Shown one piece after another: positions 18,391 to 26,885 of a stretch of 64,000 nucleotides of DNA. The position numbers and the translations under genes are program-made. Origin of the DNA: Brevibacillus centrosporus (GTDB lineage Bacteria > Bacillota > Bacilli > Brevibacillales > Brevibacillaceae); the NCBI RefSeq assembly GCF_003710815.1, contig NZ_RHHP01000010.1:218470-282469 (forward strand), read 5' to 3'. The first letter of the stretch is position 1. The number at the start of each line of letters is the position of its first letter. The notes beneath the pieces are model-generated. The model had not been told where the DNA came from. It made no database searches and saw only the letters and a list, made by a program, of their open reading frames with translations.

Positions 18391-18638
18391 TTCTATTCAC
18401 CTCTTTTGGTTAATGGACTCTTTAAACGATTCACCATTCTCTGCCATCACAATCCGTTTACTACAAGCATGCTTAGTGGTAAGATTACAGGGAATATCTT
18501 GAAATTGGGTCTTCCCTGTCTCAGGATGATTTCTTTTGTCCCCCGACTGAAAGCGATTTCAGAAACATTCGTAATCCTCGGCCAGAGTGAACGTGTTTCT
18601 GTATGCGCTCTCGTCGGGTGTTTTTTTGTGCTTACCGT
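18391..18638 (-). promoter_or_regulatory. Structured 248-nt region between the molybdopterin subunit and the MFS carrier
   Basis: A long interrupted stem spans 18542-18618: CCCGAC with GTCGGG, then a 7-bp helix with one wobble, then CAGAAACA with TGTTTCTG. A second perfect 8-bp stem, ACAGGGAA/TTCCCTGT, lies at 18487-18519. The long stem is followed by TGTTTTTTT on the plus strand only, so it looks like a plus-strand (antisense) terminator, while on the minus strand it would sit in the carrier's leader. No known riboswitch consensus was recognised. Confidence 0.5.
18548..18561. promoter_or_regulatory. cre site (CcpA-binding), upstream of the MFS carrier
   Basis: TGAAAGCGATTTCA matches the catabolite-responsive-element consensus TGWAANCGNTNWCA at every defined position. 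It lies inside one arm of the long stem, about 160 bp upstream of the carrier start. Glucose repression of the carrier is inferred. Confidence 0.65.
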
Positions 18639-20888
18639 TTACTTCGATTCACGATGTAGTTCTTTCCATACATTTTCTGCCGATAATGGAAGCTGCCGAA
18701 ATCGAATGCCGAGGGTATCATTCACTGCAGCGGCTACAGCTGGAGCAATTGCAATGATTCCACTCTCTCCAATCCCCTTCGCTCCAAAAGGACCTGCACC
18801 GTCGCGATTTTCAATGAATTTGCTGATGAATTCTGCTGGTATATCCATGATAGTCGGCACGCGATAATCGAGGGCACCGCCATTAACTAGTCGGCCTGAA
18901 TCGTCATAAACCATCTGCTCCATAAACGTGTGGCCCATCCCCATGATGGCTGCGCCTTCTTCCTGTGCTTCCGCCTGCAACGGATTAATGATGCACCCTA
19001 CATCACTTACGTTCACGAGCTTGTTCGTGTAGACCTTACCGCTTTCTGTGTCTACGCTCACCTCAGCGGCAGTGAATACAATTTCCCAGAAATCTGCCTT
19101 CCCGCCTACTGGATGGCCTTCAATTTTACTGCCTTTGTAGGTCCCGTTTCCCACAACCTCACCCATATTTGGGCCAAAGTATTCTGCGAGGATGTCTGCA
19201 TAGGAAAGGGATTTTCCGTAAGCCTCTATCGTTCCCCTAGAAATGACCACCTCCTCTTGGGAACCGTCTGCGAAGAGTTCGTGCGCCATCTCTGTCAGCT
19301 GTTCTTTTATGTCATGACAAGCAGAGACGACTGCATTTCCCATAGCCACGGTAGAACGACTGCCAGCTGTTGCCGTATCAAAAGGTACAGCACCAGTATC
19401 AGCCATAATGAGTGAGACTCGTTCCATCGGTACCCCTATTGATTCCGCTGCGATCTGTCCCATCGTTGTACGTGCTCCCTGCCCCATTTCTGAAGTACCG
19501 ACTGAGACCGTAACACTCCCATCCGCGTGCAGCTTTACGATAGATTTGGATAAAGAAGCGGGAATCGGATTTTTAATTCCGATGGCGATCCCGCGGCCGA
19601 TGCCATCCGGTTTCTCTGTGCCCCACCCAATCGTCTCGGCAGCTTTACGCAGTCCTTGTTCCCAATCTCCATCAACCGGTCTGTCGCCGGGTACCAAGAT
19701 CTCCCCTTTTTTAGGCAGATTTCGCAATCGAATCTCGAGCGGGTCAATACCCAATACCTTGCTTGCCTCGTTCATCTGAGATTCTACCGCCCAAACAATC
19801 TGCGGCATTCCAAACCCTCGAAAGGCTGTACTCGGTACTGTATGCGAGTAAACGGCACGACAATCGATACGTGCATTCGGCGTCACGTATGGCCCACATC
19901 CGAGATAGCTTGATTTGGAAGCAACCCGCGGCGCGGTATCCGCATAAGCTCCGACCAGGAATTCAACCTTCACATCCTGAAATTGAATTTTGCCTTCGAG
20001 ATCAAAGCCTGTGTTCATCGTCACCCTGGAGGAAGAACGTCGTGCCGAGAAAAAACCTTCCTCTAATGACAAGACGATTTTTACCGGCTTGCCAGTATGC
20101 AGAGCAAGATAGGCGGTAAGTGGCTCAATCTTCGGATAGCCTTTGCCCCCGAAGCCTCCTCCGATTGCGTTTCCGATCACGCGAACTTGGGAAAGCTCCA
20201 TGTGTAAAGCCTTCGCTACGACACGACGCAAAATGAATGGATGCTGGATCGGACTTCGGATCGCGACTCCGCCATTCTCGGGGTAACAAATGCAGGAGAA
20301 GGGTTCAATCGGAAAGTGGTGAATCATCGGGAACTCATACACATTTTTCAGCATGAAGGAGGACGCGCGATTTTTCGCTTCGACATCCCCCCACCCAAAT
20401 TTCCAGTTTCCACAGATGTTAGAGCCAAGCTCTTCATACATACCGATACTATCTGGGTTTACGATCGGTGCATCCGCTCGCAAAGCATCATCTAATTTAC
20501 TGACAGAGGGCAGCTTTTCGTATTCTACCTTGATTTTTTTGAGAGCTTTCTGTGCCGCCTCTTCACTGTCTGCTAGCACTACCGCGACCGGCTCCCCATG
20601 GTAGTTCACCACTCTATCCGCAAGCAATGGCTGATCCTGTTTGATCGGTCCAAAGCGCGGAACAGGCTGCGGTAAATCAGTCGAAGTGATGACGTCATAC
20701 ACGCCGGGGATCTCCTTCGCTGCTGAAGCGTCCACATTCACGATTTTGGCATGGGCATGTTCGGAGCGAAGCAATTTTCCGTACAGCATTCCCTGCATCT
20801 TCTGGTCAATCACATAATCCAAAGTGCCGGTTACCTTTTTTAATGCATCGGTGCGTTTTATGTCCTTTCCGACAACGTCAAACTCCAT
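18639..20888 (-). CDS. Molybdenum hydroxylase, large molybdopterin-binding subunit (xanthine dehydrogenase family)
   Basis: 749 aa from ATG 20888 (MEFDVVGKDIKR), preceded by GGGGTGA. An N-terminal a/b hammerhead domain ('KKVTGTLDYVIDQKMQGMLY') is followed by molybdopterin-binding segments 'IGGGFGGKGYPKIEP', 'TAFRGFGMPQ', 'GTSEMGQGARTTMGQIAAES' and 'ATAGSRSTVAMGNA'. The C-terminal 'GAKGIGESGIIAIAPAVAAA' contains the invariant catalytic Glu. It hydroxylates a carbon of an aromatic or aldehyde substrate using water. The FAD and 2Fe-2S subunits are encoded just upstream. The substrate pocket cannot be assigned from sequence, so xanthine itself is not implied. Confidence 0.92.
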   Translation of the reverse strand: MEFDVVGKDIKRTDALKKVTGTLDYVIDQKMQGMLYGKLLRSEHAHAKIVNVDASAAKEIPGVYDVITSTDLPQPVPRFGPIKQDQPLLADRVVNYHGEPVAVVLADSEEAAQKALKKIKVEYEKLPSVSKLDDALRADAPIVNPDSIGMYEELGSNICGNWKFGWGDVEAKNRASSFMLKNVYEFPMIHHFPIEPFSCICYPENGGVAIRSPIQHPFILRRVVAKALHMELSQVRVIGNAIGGGFGGKGYPKIEPLTAYLALHTGKPVKIVLSLEEGFFSARRSSSRVTMNTGFDLEGKIQFQDVKVEFLVGAYADTAPRVASKSSYLGCGPYVTPNARIDCRAVYSHTVPSTAFRGFGMPQIVWAVESQMNEASKVLGIDPLEIRLRNLPKKGEILVPGDRPVDGDWEQGLRKAAETIGWGTEKPDGIGRGIAIGIKNPIPASLSKSIVKLHADGSVTVSVGTSEMGQGARTTMGQIAAESIGVPMERVSLIMADTGAVPFDTATAGSRSTVAMGNAVVSACHDIKEQLTEMAHELFADGSQEEVVISRGTIEAYGKSLSYADILAEYFGPNMGEVVGNGTYKGSKIEGHPVGGKADFWEIVFTAAEVSVDTESGKVYTNKLVNVSDVGCIINPLQAEAQEEGAAIMGMGHTFMEQMVYDDSGRLVNGGALDYRVPTIMDIPAEFISKFIENRDGAGPFGAKGIGESGIIAIAPAVAAAVNDTLGIRFRQLPLSAENVWKELHRESK

Positions 20889-20925
20889 GATTTCACCCCG
20901 ATTCCTTTCTTCATAGTATTGAGAG

Positions 20926-21693
20926 CTACTCTTCATTTACGATTGCAACTGCCCTGCACCAAGCACCGGATGCATTCGCGATTTTTACAGGCAGGGCAGA
21001 GACCGTAAAACCGTAGGGACGAGGAAGTTGATCCAAATTTGCCAGTTTTTCAATTTGAATGTACTCGCGCTTTCTGCCATACATATGTGCTGGCCATAGC
21101 AGACCTTTGTCTTTCCCCGCTTTTATGTCCTCTGTCATGTATTTCACGGATCGATCCAATCCCCAAGCATCAATGCCAATGCATTTGATTCCTTGTTGGA
21201 CCAGCCAATCCGTCCCTTCTTCACCGAGCCCTGGCTGGCTATCGACGTAGCGCGATGTGCCCCAAAGTTTATCCGTACCCGTATGTAGGAGAACGATATC
21301 CCCTTTTCTCAGCGTGTAGGAGATTTTTTCGAGCGCTGTTTTAAGATCGGAGACGGTGATCTCTTCCCCTGCTTGTTTGTGTCTGACATCTATGACTACC
21401 CCCGGACCATAGCACCACTCAAGCGGAACCTGATCGATGGTTTTCGCAGGTTTTCCCTCAGTCGTAGGGCCGAAATGCCACGGAGCATCCACATGTGTAC
21501 CGGAATGGGTGGTCGCCTCGACGATCTCATTTGCTAGCCCCATGGAATCCGGAAAATCTGTAGGATCTACTTTTGCAAGTGCGGAAAGACGTCGTGCACC
21601 AGCTGCATGATCAAAATGGATAATTTTCGGTGGATACGGCTCACTCGCGTAGTTTTCCAGCGGTAAGCTCAAGTCAATGATTTCAAAGGACAT
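20926..21693 (-). CDS. Cyclase-family metal-dependent hydrolase (kynurenine-formamidase-like)
   Basis: 255 aa. It has the family signature 'THSGTHVDAPWHFG' (HxGTHxDxPxH) near residue 65, which binds the metal, plus 'VLLHTGTDKLWG' and 'IKCIGIDAWGLDRS'. Members hydrolyse amides or lactones, including formylkynurenine and ring-opened heterocycles. Being between the iron-sulfur and molybdopterin subunit genes, it probably opens or hydrolyses the product of the hydroxylase. The start codon is ATG at 21693. Confidence 0.88.
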   Translation of the reverse strand: MSFEIIDLSLPLENYASEPYPPKIIHFDHAAGARRLSALAKVDPTDFPDSMGLANEIVEATTHSGTHVDAPWHFGPTTEGKPAKTIDQVPLEWCYGPGVVIDVRHKQAGEEITVSDLKTALEKISYTLRKGDIVLLHTGTDKLWGTSRYVDSQPGLGEEGTDWLVQQGIKCIGIDAWGLDRSVKYMTEDIKAGKDKGLLWPAHMYGRKREYIQIEKLANLDQLPRPYGFTVSALPVKIANASGAWCRAVAIVNEE

Positions 21694-21710
21694 ACCGTCA
21701 CCTTCCTCGT

Positions 21711-22208
21711 CTACGATTTAGCAGCGTTCGCTTCTCTGATCTGTTTACCAGCTGACGTCACGGCATCAATAATCCGGTAGTATCCGGCACAGCGGCAAAG
21801 ATTTCCCGCCAATGCTTCCCGGATGTCCGCTTCACATGGGTCATTATTTTCCTGGAGCAATGCTTTTGCTGACATAATCATTCCCGGGATACAATATCCG
21901 CACTGAACCGCTCCCTTTTCAATAAATGCCTCTTGCACGGGATCCAGCTCACCGTCCTGCACTAGCCCTTCGATGGTTTTCAGCTCGCAGCCATTGATCT
22001 CAGGCGCCAATACGATGCAGGAGGTTACTGCTTTTTCATTGAGAATAACGGTGCATGCCCCACACTCGCCTTCTTCGCAGCACAATTTGGTGCCAGTTAA
22101 ATCAAGCTGATCCCGCAGCACTTGTGCCAATGTATGATACGGCTTGACCTCGATCGTCTTTCTTTCCCCATTCAGTGAAAAATGAATCTCTATGAGGTCC
22201 GTACTCAT
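21711..22208 (-). CDS. Molybdenum hydroxylase, [2Fe-2S] small subunit
   Basis: 165 aa. The plant-type ferredoxin domain has 'CCEEGECGACTVILN' (first cluster), and the second domain has 'CGYCIPGMIMSAKALL' and 'ALAGNLCRCAGYYRI' (second cluster). Length and cysteine spacing are standard for the CoxS/XdhC-type small subunit. It transfers electrons from the molybdenum site to FAD. Confidence 0.95.
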   Translation of the reverse strand: MSTDLIEIHFSLNGERKTIEVKPYHTLAQVLRDQLDLTGTKLCCEEGECGACTVILNEKAVTSCIVLAPEINGCELKTIEGLVQDGELDPVQEAFIEKGAVQCGYCIPGMIMSAKALLQENNDPCEADIREALAGNLCRCAGYYRIIDAVTSAGKQIREANAAKS

Positions 22209-22243
22209 TGCATCACTTCCCGACGATTAGTTTAAATCTTGTT

Positions 22244-23089
22244 TTATTTCTGAATTCTTTCTCGGCAGATATGGATAGCCTTGCGTGTGAAAGTCTTGAT
22301 CATCGCGAGGCGATATTCGCGGCTTGCACGCAAATCAGAGATTGGATTCGCTTGTTTTACCGCTTCGTCCAAAGCCGCATCTAGGTTTACTGGCTCATCC
22401 CTGGCCATTTTCTCAGCGGCATGCGCCCGAAATGGCACTGGCGCTACTGCCCCAAGTCCGATTCTCACCTCTCCAGACAGAGCGACTAATGCTGCAGCTC
22501 CTACGATGGTTAAGTCTGCTCCATCTCTGCGTGACGATTTCAAGTAGCAGGAACCAGAATTCGCAGGAGGAGTAGGTACGAAAATGCTTTCTACTATCTC
22601 TCCCTGTTGCAGATCCGTTTTTCCCGGCCCTTTCATGAATGCTTCTACAGGCACGGTTCTGCGGTCTTTCTTGCTGACAATATGGATCACTGCATTGTAA
22701 ATCAGAAGAGCCGGAATCGCATCCGCTGCAGGAGAGGCGTTGCACAGATTACCAACCAGGGTCCCTTTGTTTCGGATCTGCGTGGAACCAATTTTGTTGA
22801 CCGCCTCGGCAAGCGCAGGGAACATCTCGCGCACTACGCTATGTTTCTCAATGGCAGAGAGGGTAGTGAGTGCTCCGATCGTAATCCCATCCTGGCAAAA
22901 GGTGAGCTCATGATTCAGCTCCCTAACGCTTTTGAGACTGATTACTTTGTTCGGAGTACGTTTTCCGATGCGTATATGATTCACCAGGTCTGTGCCGCCA
23001 GCCAAGAGTGCGGCCGTATTTCCGCCTTCCTCTAGCATTTCAAGAAGTTCTACCAAGCTATCGGGTTCACTGTAAGAAAATTCAATCAT
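22244..23089 (-). CDS. Molybdenum hydroxylase, FAD-binding medium subunit
   Basis: 281 aa from ATG 23089 (MIEFSYSEPDSLVELLEML), with GGGAGG 7 nt upstream. FAD-binding signatures are 'AALLAGGTDLVNHIRIG' and 'IRNKGTLVGNLCNASPAADA', followed by the CO-dehydrogenase-flavoprotein C-terminal domain. Together with the 2Fe-2S and Mo subunits it makes the (LMS)2-type enzyme. There is no 4Fe-4S insert as in 4-hydroxybenzoyl-CoA reductase. Confidence 0.93.
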   Translation of the reverse strand: MIEFSYSEPDSLVELLEMLEEGGNTAALLAGGTDLVNHIRIGKRTPNKVISLKSVRELNHELTFCQDGITIGALTTLSAIEKHSVVREMFPALAEAVNKIGSTQIRNKGTLVGNLCNASPAADAIPALLIYNAVIHIVSKKDRRTVPVEAFMKGPGKTDLQQGEIVESIFVPTPPANSGSCYLKSSRRDGADLTIVGAAALVALSGEVRIGLGAVAPVPFRAHAAEKMARDEPVNLDAALDEAVKQANPISDLRASREYRLAMIKTFTRKAIHICRERIQK

Positions 23090-23119
23090 CGACAATCCTC
23101 CCGTGACACTACCCAATAA

Positions 23120-24343
23120 TCACTGTAACACCGGGTATTTTTTAACGAGCTGAACAAATTCCTCGTCTGTTAAAATTCTTTTCTTCTCGATTCCCATGTT
23201 TTTCACATCTGTGAGAAGCTGCTTCTTTGCTTCCTCGTCGAGTGTCACTTGCAGCTCTTGCAGACGAACATTGATTGATGTCATTCCACTCTTCTTACCC
23301 AATACCAATTTTGCTTGTCGTCCGAGATATCCGGGATTTAACGCAAACATGGCAAGTGGATGCTTGAGCAGGGTATCTGCCCCGATACCCGATTCTCGGG
23401 TGAAATTGGCAGTGCCTACAATGGGCTTGTTTACAGCGAGCGGGAAATTCGTATAGTGCTCAACTAACTCAGATAATCCCATTAATTTTGGAATATCTAT
23501 CCCAATATCTTTGCCGTACAGCATTTGAATGCCAGCAGCCACTTCTTCCAATGCGGCGTTTCCTGTGCGCTCGCCCATGCCATTCACACAACAATGGACA
23601 ACCTCTGCACCTGCTGCTACCGCTCTGAGCGAGTTGGCAACGGCTAAGCCAAAGTCGTTGTGTGTATGGATCTCTACCGGAAGCCCACCCGTCGTCTCCT
23701 TCACGAATTTCACCATATATTCTGTTGCTTCTGGCAAAATGCAGCCCATCGTATCGACAATACCTACGGAGTCTGGCAACGCTTCGGCCGTAACTTCTGT
23801 TAACAATTTTTCGAAATCTGCCTCGTCTGCTCTCGTCGTATCGTAAGGAAAAAAGACGGTATACAGCCCCAGCTCTTTTGCTTTTTTTATGGCAGTAATG
23901 CTAGATTCGATTACGCGGTCTACGGACCAGTTGAATTGCAGATCCAATTTGGGTTTGCCAATCGGCAATTCGATGATGACCCCATCGACTCCGCACTCCA
24001 AACACATGTGGATATCCTCTTCTTTTGCTCGGACAAAGCCGAAGATTTTCGAGTCCAAGCCCAGCTTTTTAATATCCGCAATCGCTTTTCGATCTTGCTC
24101 CGAAACGGCAGGCATTCCCGCCTCGATCCGATGGACTCCCGCCTCTCCTAGTCTCCTGGCAATTTCCACCTTCTCCTCCGGCTTTAGCACAACACCCGCT
24201 GTCTGTTCCCCATCTCGCAGGGTCGCGTCATGAAGCTCCACTTTGTGTGGGATATGAAACTGCTTCGTTACCTCTTCCTTAAAATTGAAATGACTAACCC
24301 ACCAATTTTCGTTTTTCCAGCTGCTCGTCATGATCTTCTCCAT
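23120..24343 (-). CDS. LeuA/homocitrate-synthase-like DRE-TIM metallolyase
   Basis: 407 aa from ATG 24343, preceded by AAAGG. The TIM barrel starts with the catalytic 'VELHDATLRDGEQTAGV' (D-x-R-x-G-Q). The metal motif is 'VEIHTHNDFGLAVANSL' (HxH), with 'CVNGMGERTGNAALEEVAAG' (GxGERxG) typical of acyl-CoA-condensing members. The C-terminal regulatory LeuA domain is absent, so it is not a standard leucine-pathway enzyme. It may condense or cleave a 2-oxo acid with acetyl-CoA at the end of this pathway, or be an HMG-CoA-lyase-like aldolase. First gene of the catabolic operon, with a cre site about 70 bp upstream. Confidence 0.85.
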   Translation of the reverse strand: MEKIMTSSWKNENWWVSHFNFKEEVTKQFHIPHKVELHDATLRDGEQTAGVVLKPEEKVEIARRLGEAGVHRIEAGMPAVSEQDRKAIADIKKLGLDSKIFGFVRAKEEDIHMCLECGVDGVIIELPIGKPKLDLQFNWSVDRVIESSITAIKKAKELGLYTVFFPYDTTRADEADFEKLLTEVTAEALPDSVGIVDTMGCILPEATEYMVKFVKETTGGLPVEIHTHNDFGLAVANSLRAVAAGAEVVHCCVNGMGERTGNAALEEVAAGIQMLYGKDIGIDIPKLMGLSELVEHYTNFPLAVNKPIVGTANFTRESGIGADTLLKHPLAMFALNPGYLGRQAKLVLGKKSGMTSINVRLQELQVTLDEEAKKQLLTDVKNMGIEKKRILTDEEFVQLVKKYPVLQ

Positions 24344-24412
24344 CCCTTTCCTTTCTAATTTATGTGAAAATAGGACCCTCATCGAAAATGAGAAGTACTA
24401 TCCACTGGCGAA

Positions 24413-24426
24413 TGTAACCGCTCACA
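24413..24426. promoter_or_regulatory. cre site (CcpA-binding), upstream of the catabolic operon
   Basis: TGTAACCGCTCACA matches TGWAANCGNTNWCA at every defined position. It lies between the FadR-type regulator stop (24439) and the LeuA-like start (24343), where CcpA could block initiation or elongation. Confidence 0.65.
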
Positions 24427-24438
24427 TGAAGAGACATT

Positions 24439-25107
24439 TTATCCCTTCGTTTCCTTCGAGATCGTTTCGAACAACTTTGCTGTTTTCAATTTGTGCGCTC
24501 TCACCAATTGCTCTGTTTTCACTCCGTCTTTTGCTTCGATTGCTTCAATAATCGCATCATGCTCGGCTACAGCATCATGCATTCTCTCCGGGTGAAAGGC
24601 AAAGATCGCCTTCGTCCAATGCCCCTCCCACAGATTGAAAATCATATCAAAGAGAGTCGGATATTGAGCATTTTGATACATGAATCGATGAAAATCTTTG
24701 TTTGCTTGACCAAAGCGTTCGTCATCTGCTTCGTTCGCATATTGTCTCATTTGTTCGTTCATTGCCTTCAGCTGCTCTATTTTATCGGGATCAAGATGGG
24801 CGATCGCTTCTCTTGCCGCCAACCCCTCCAGTACAGCGCGAATATCGTAAATTTCCTTTATTTTTGTAGAACTGAACGTCTTTACTTGTGCCCCTTTATG
24901 CGGGAAAAACTCGACCAAGCCTTCCGTTTCCAATCGCTTGAGACCTTCTCGCACAGGAATGATGGAGATGTTTAGCTCAGCTGCGATCTTCGTGATGTTG
25001 ATGCTCTCACCCATTGCAAGCTCGCCGTCTATAATTTTTTGTTTCAGTACCTTGTGGACGATATCTGATTTCGTTGTGTAAACGTTTGCTTCATTTTCTT
25101 GAACCAA
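24439..25107 (-). CDS. FadR/GntR-family regulator (FCD domain)
   Basis: About 222 aa from TTG 25107, with GAGGTG 6 nt upstream; the GTG at 25116 would overlap that site. The N-terminal winged helix reads 'IDGELAMGESINITKIAAEL' and 'IPVREGLKRLETEGLVEFFP'. The C-terminal all-helical FCD domain ('IYDIRAVLEGLAAREAIAHL', 'NKDFHRFMYQ', 'EHDAIIEAIEAKD') binds a small carboxylate and a metal through Asp/His residues. It lies directly upstream of the operon on the same strand and is likely to control it together with itself. Confidence 0.9.
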   Translation of the reverse strand: MVQENEANVYTTKSDIVHKVLKQKIIDGELAMGESINITKIAAELNISIIPVREGLKRLETEGLVEFFPHKGAQVKTFSSTKIKEIYDIRAVLEGLAAREAIAHLDPDKIEQLKAMNEQMRQYANEADDERFGQANKDFHRFMYQNAQYPTLFDMIFNLWEGHWTKAIFAFHPERMHDAVAEHDAIIEAIEAKDGVKTEQLVRAHKLKTAKLFETISKETKG

Positions 25108-25137
25108 TGATTTCACCTCGATTTATCCGTTTCGTAT

Positions 25138-25166
25138 ACTATATATCATATATGATTTTCGGTCAA
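25138..25166 (-). promoter_or_regulatory. Promoter of the FadR-type regulator with an embedded palindromic operator
   Basis: On the minus strand TTGACC (25166-25161) and TATAGT (25143-25138) are spaced by 17 nt. The spacer contains the perfect 12-bp palindrome ATCATATATGAT (25145-25156). A dimeric regulator bound there would exclude RNA polymerase, so autoregulation is likely. Confidence 0.6.
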
Positions 25167-25192
25167 CAAATTCTGAATATTTGTTTAAAAAT

Positions 25193-25224
25193 CAAAAAAC
25201 CGCCCTTTTTATAGGACGGCTTTT
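25193..25224 (-). terminator. Intrinsic terminator of the SDR gene
   Basis: On the minus strand AAAAAGCCGTCC pairs (with a wobble) with GGGCGGTTTTTT, ending in a T run just after the SDR stop. It separates the SDR gene from the catabolic operon. Confidence 0.75.
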
Positions 25225-25228
25225 TGAT

Positions 25229-25972
25229 TTAACTTCCCATCTGCCCGCAATCAGCTGTGATGATTTGACCTGTCATCGCTTCTTGCTCCAACACGGCACA
25301 AATCAGCTTGGCGATATCCTCTGGCGTTGCGATCCTCTGCAGTAACAGATGACCAGCCAGCTGCTTCATCCTCTCTTCCTGACCTGCCCACCATCTCGTA
25401 GCGACTGCCCCTGGGGCAACGCTGCAAACTCTAATTTCCGGGGCAAGAGCATGAGCGAGCGATTTTGTCAGCCCATGCACCGCAGCCTTGGAAACGGCAT
25501 ACGGAAGCGATGATCCTGTTCCGGTCAGACCAGCGATGCTCCCCACATTCACGATAGCTCCGCGTTTCTTTTTCTTCATATAAGGTGCTACCGCTCTCGC
25601 ACAAAAAAACATTCCTTTGACATTGACATCGTAAAGCTCATCCCACATTTCGGACGTCTGCGCTTCCAGGTCATCCATTGGGATGTGGCGCGTGATACTT
25701 GCGTTGTTTACCAACAAATTGACTGTTCCGAACTGCTCTACAATCGTGTCTACCATTTGCCTTACTTCCTTGTCGTTGGATACGTCGGCTTTTACACAAA
25801 TCGCTTTGCCGCCTTCTTTTTTAATCAGCTGCACAGTCTCTTTCGCCTCTTCCTCAGAACGGGAATAGTTCACAGCGACGAGTACCCCCTGCTGGGCCAG
25901 TATCAAGCTTGTTGCCCTGCCGATTCCGGTACCACCGCCTGTAACTAGCGCTACTTGGTTCTTCAAGCTCAT
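25229..25972 (-). CDS. Short-chain dehydrogenase/reductase
   Basis: 247 aa, classical SDR. Cofactor motif 'VTGGGTGIG' is at residues 10-18, 'NNAS' near residue 90, Ser in 'NVGSIAGLTG' and catalytic 'YAVSK' near residue 155. The Arg-rich turn after the first strand ('NYSRSEEEAKE') favours NADP. C-terminal 'TGQIITADCGQMGS' is typical. Its own terminator and the FadR promoter downstream suggest it is not part of the molybdenum operon. The substrate is unknown. Confidence 0.9.
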   Translation of the reverse strand: MSLKNQVALVTGGGTGIGRATSLILAQQGVLVAVNYSRSEEEAKETVQLIKKEGGKAICVKADVSNDKEVRQMVDTIVEQFGTVNLLVNNASITRHIPMDDLEAQTSEMWDELYDVNVKGMFFCARAVAPYMKKKKRGAIVNVGSIAGLTGTGSSLPYAVSKAAVHGLTKSLAHALAPEIRVCSVAPGAVATRWWAGQEERMKQLAGHLLLQRIATPEDIAKLICAVLEQEAMTGQIITADCGQMGS

Positions 25973-26003
25973 ATTCGATCACTCCATGACCATTTTAATT
26001 TGA

Positions 26004-26882
26004 TTACGTTATCTTTTTCGATGACGCCGCGACCAGTCGATTCCCTTCCCAATTGACCAAGAAAATACCGATGCCGACCAATAAACCACCCGCGCCGACG
26101 TACCATTCCACGCGCTCACCGAGTAAAAGCCAGCTGGTGAACACCCCGAAAAGCGGCACGAGAAAAAGAAAGGAGCTCGTTTTCCCAGGATCGCCGCGGT
26201 GAAGCAGATAAAACCAGAGTGTAAACTGGACAATCGAGCACATGACCGCGAGCCAGAGCACGACTGCAACAGATGTGACTGTGACCGTAAAAAAAAGTTG
26301 TTCGGTGACAAAGCTCATGAGGAGCAACGCGATTCCGCCAGCCAGCATTTGATACGCAGCCAGCACGTTTAAGTCAAAGTTCGGAGACCACCGTTTGATA
26401 AAAAGAGTCGCCGAAGCAAAGCTGACTGCACCCGCGAGACTAATGAACGTGCCTGGCTGCATACCGAGATGAAATCCAAGTGCAATCGCCACGCCAACGA
26501 AACCGATTGCCACACCAAACCACTGACGTACCCGGTAAACCGCTCCGGCGACGAGTGTTCCCATGATGATCACGAACAACGGACTCGAGGTGGTTAGGAT
26601 GGCGGACTCGCTTGATGTAATCCAGCGCATGCTGAAAAATGCGCAGCCCATCACGCCAGCGGACTGAAACAGACCGATGATGGCTGCCTGAAACCACTGC
26701 ATCTTGCCCATGGGTTGCTTTCTTTTGTAGCAGAAAAGGGCAAGCAATCCTCCTGCCAGCACAAAACGAATGCCCATCAAAAGGAACGGTGGTGCATACG
26801 AAAGGCCGAGCTTGCCAACAGGAAATGCAATTCCCATCAAAAACGTTGTCACGATAATCAGACAGGCATACTTGAGCTTGTG
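26004..26882 (-). pseudogene. EamA/DMT-family transporter, start region lost
   Basis: The ORF encodes a ten-helix EamA transporter (two EamA repeats: 'FVLAGGLLALFCYK', 'LFVIIMGTLVAGAVYRVRQW', 'FLFLVPLFGVFTSWLLLGER'). In-frame family-like sequence continues upstream of the only start codon (GTG 26852) as '...LHKLKYACLII', then runs into the HTH coding sequence of the divergent LysR gene with no ATG, Shine-Dalgarno or promoter. The first ~10 residues and the control region are missing. A poorly initiated protein from GTG 26852 is possible, but expression looks crippled. Confidence 0.7.
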
Positions 26883-26885
26883 CAG

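Noticed and set aside
18391..18638. Moco, purine or xanthine riboswitch upstream of the carrier gene
   Set aside because: None of the conserved core sequences I remember for these classes is present; only generic hairpins and a cre site.
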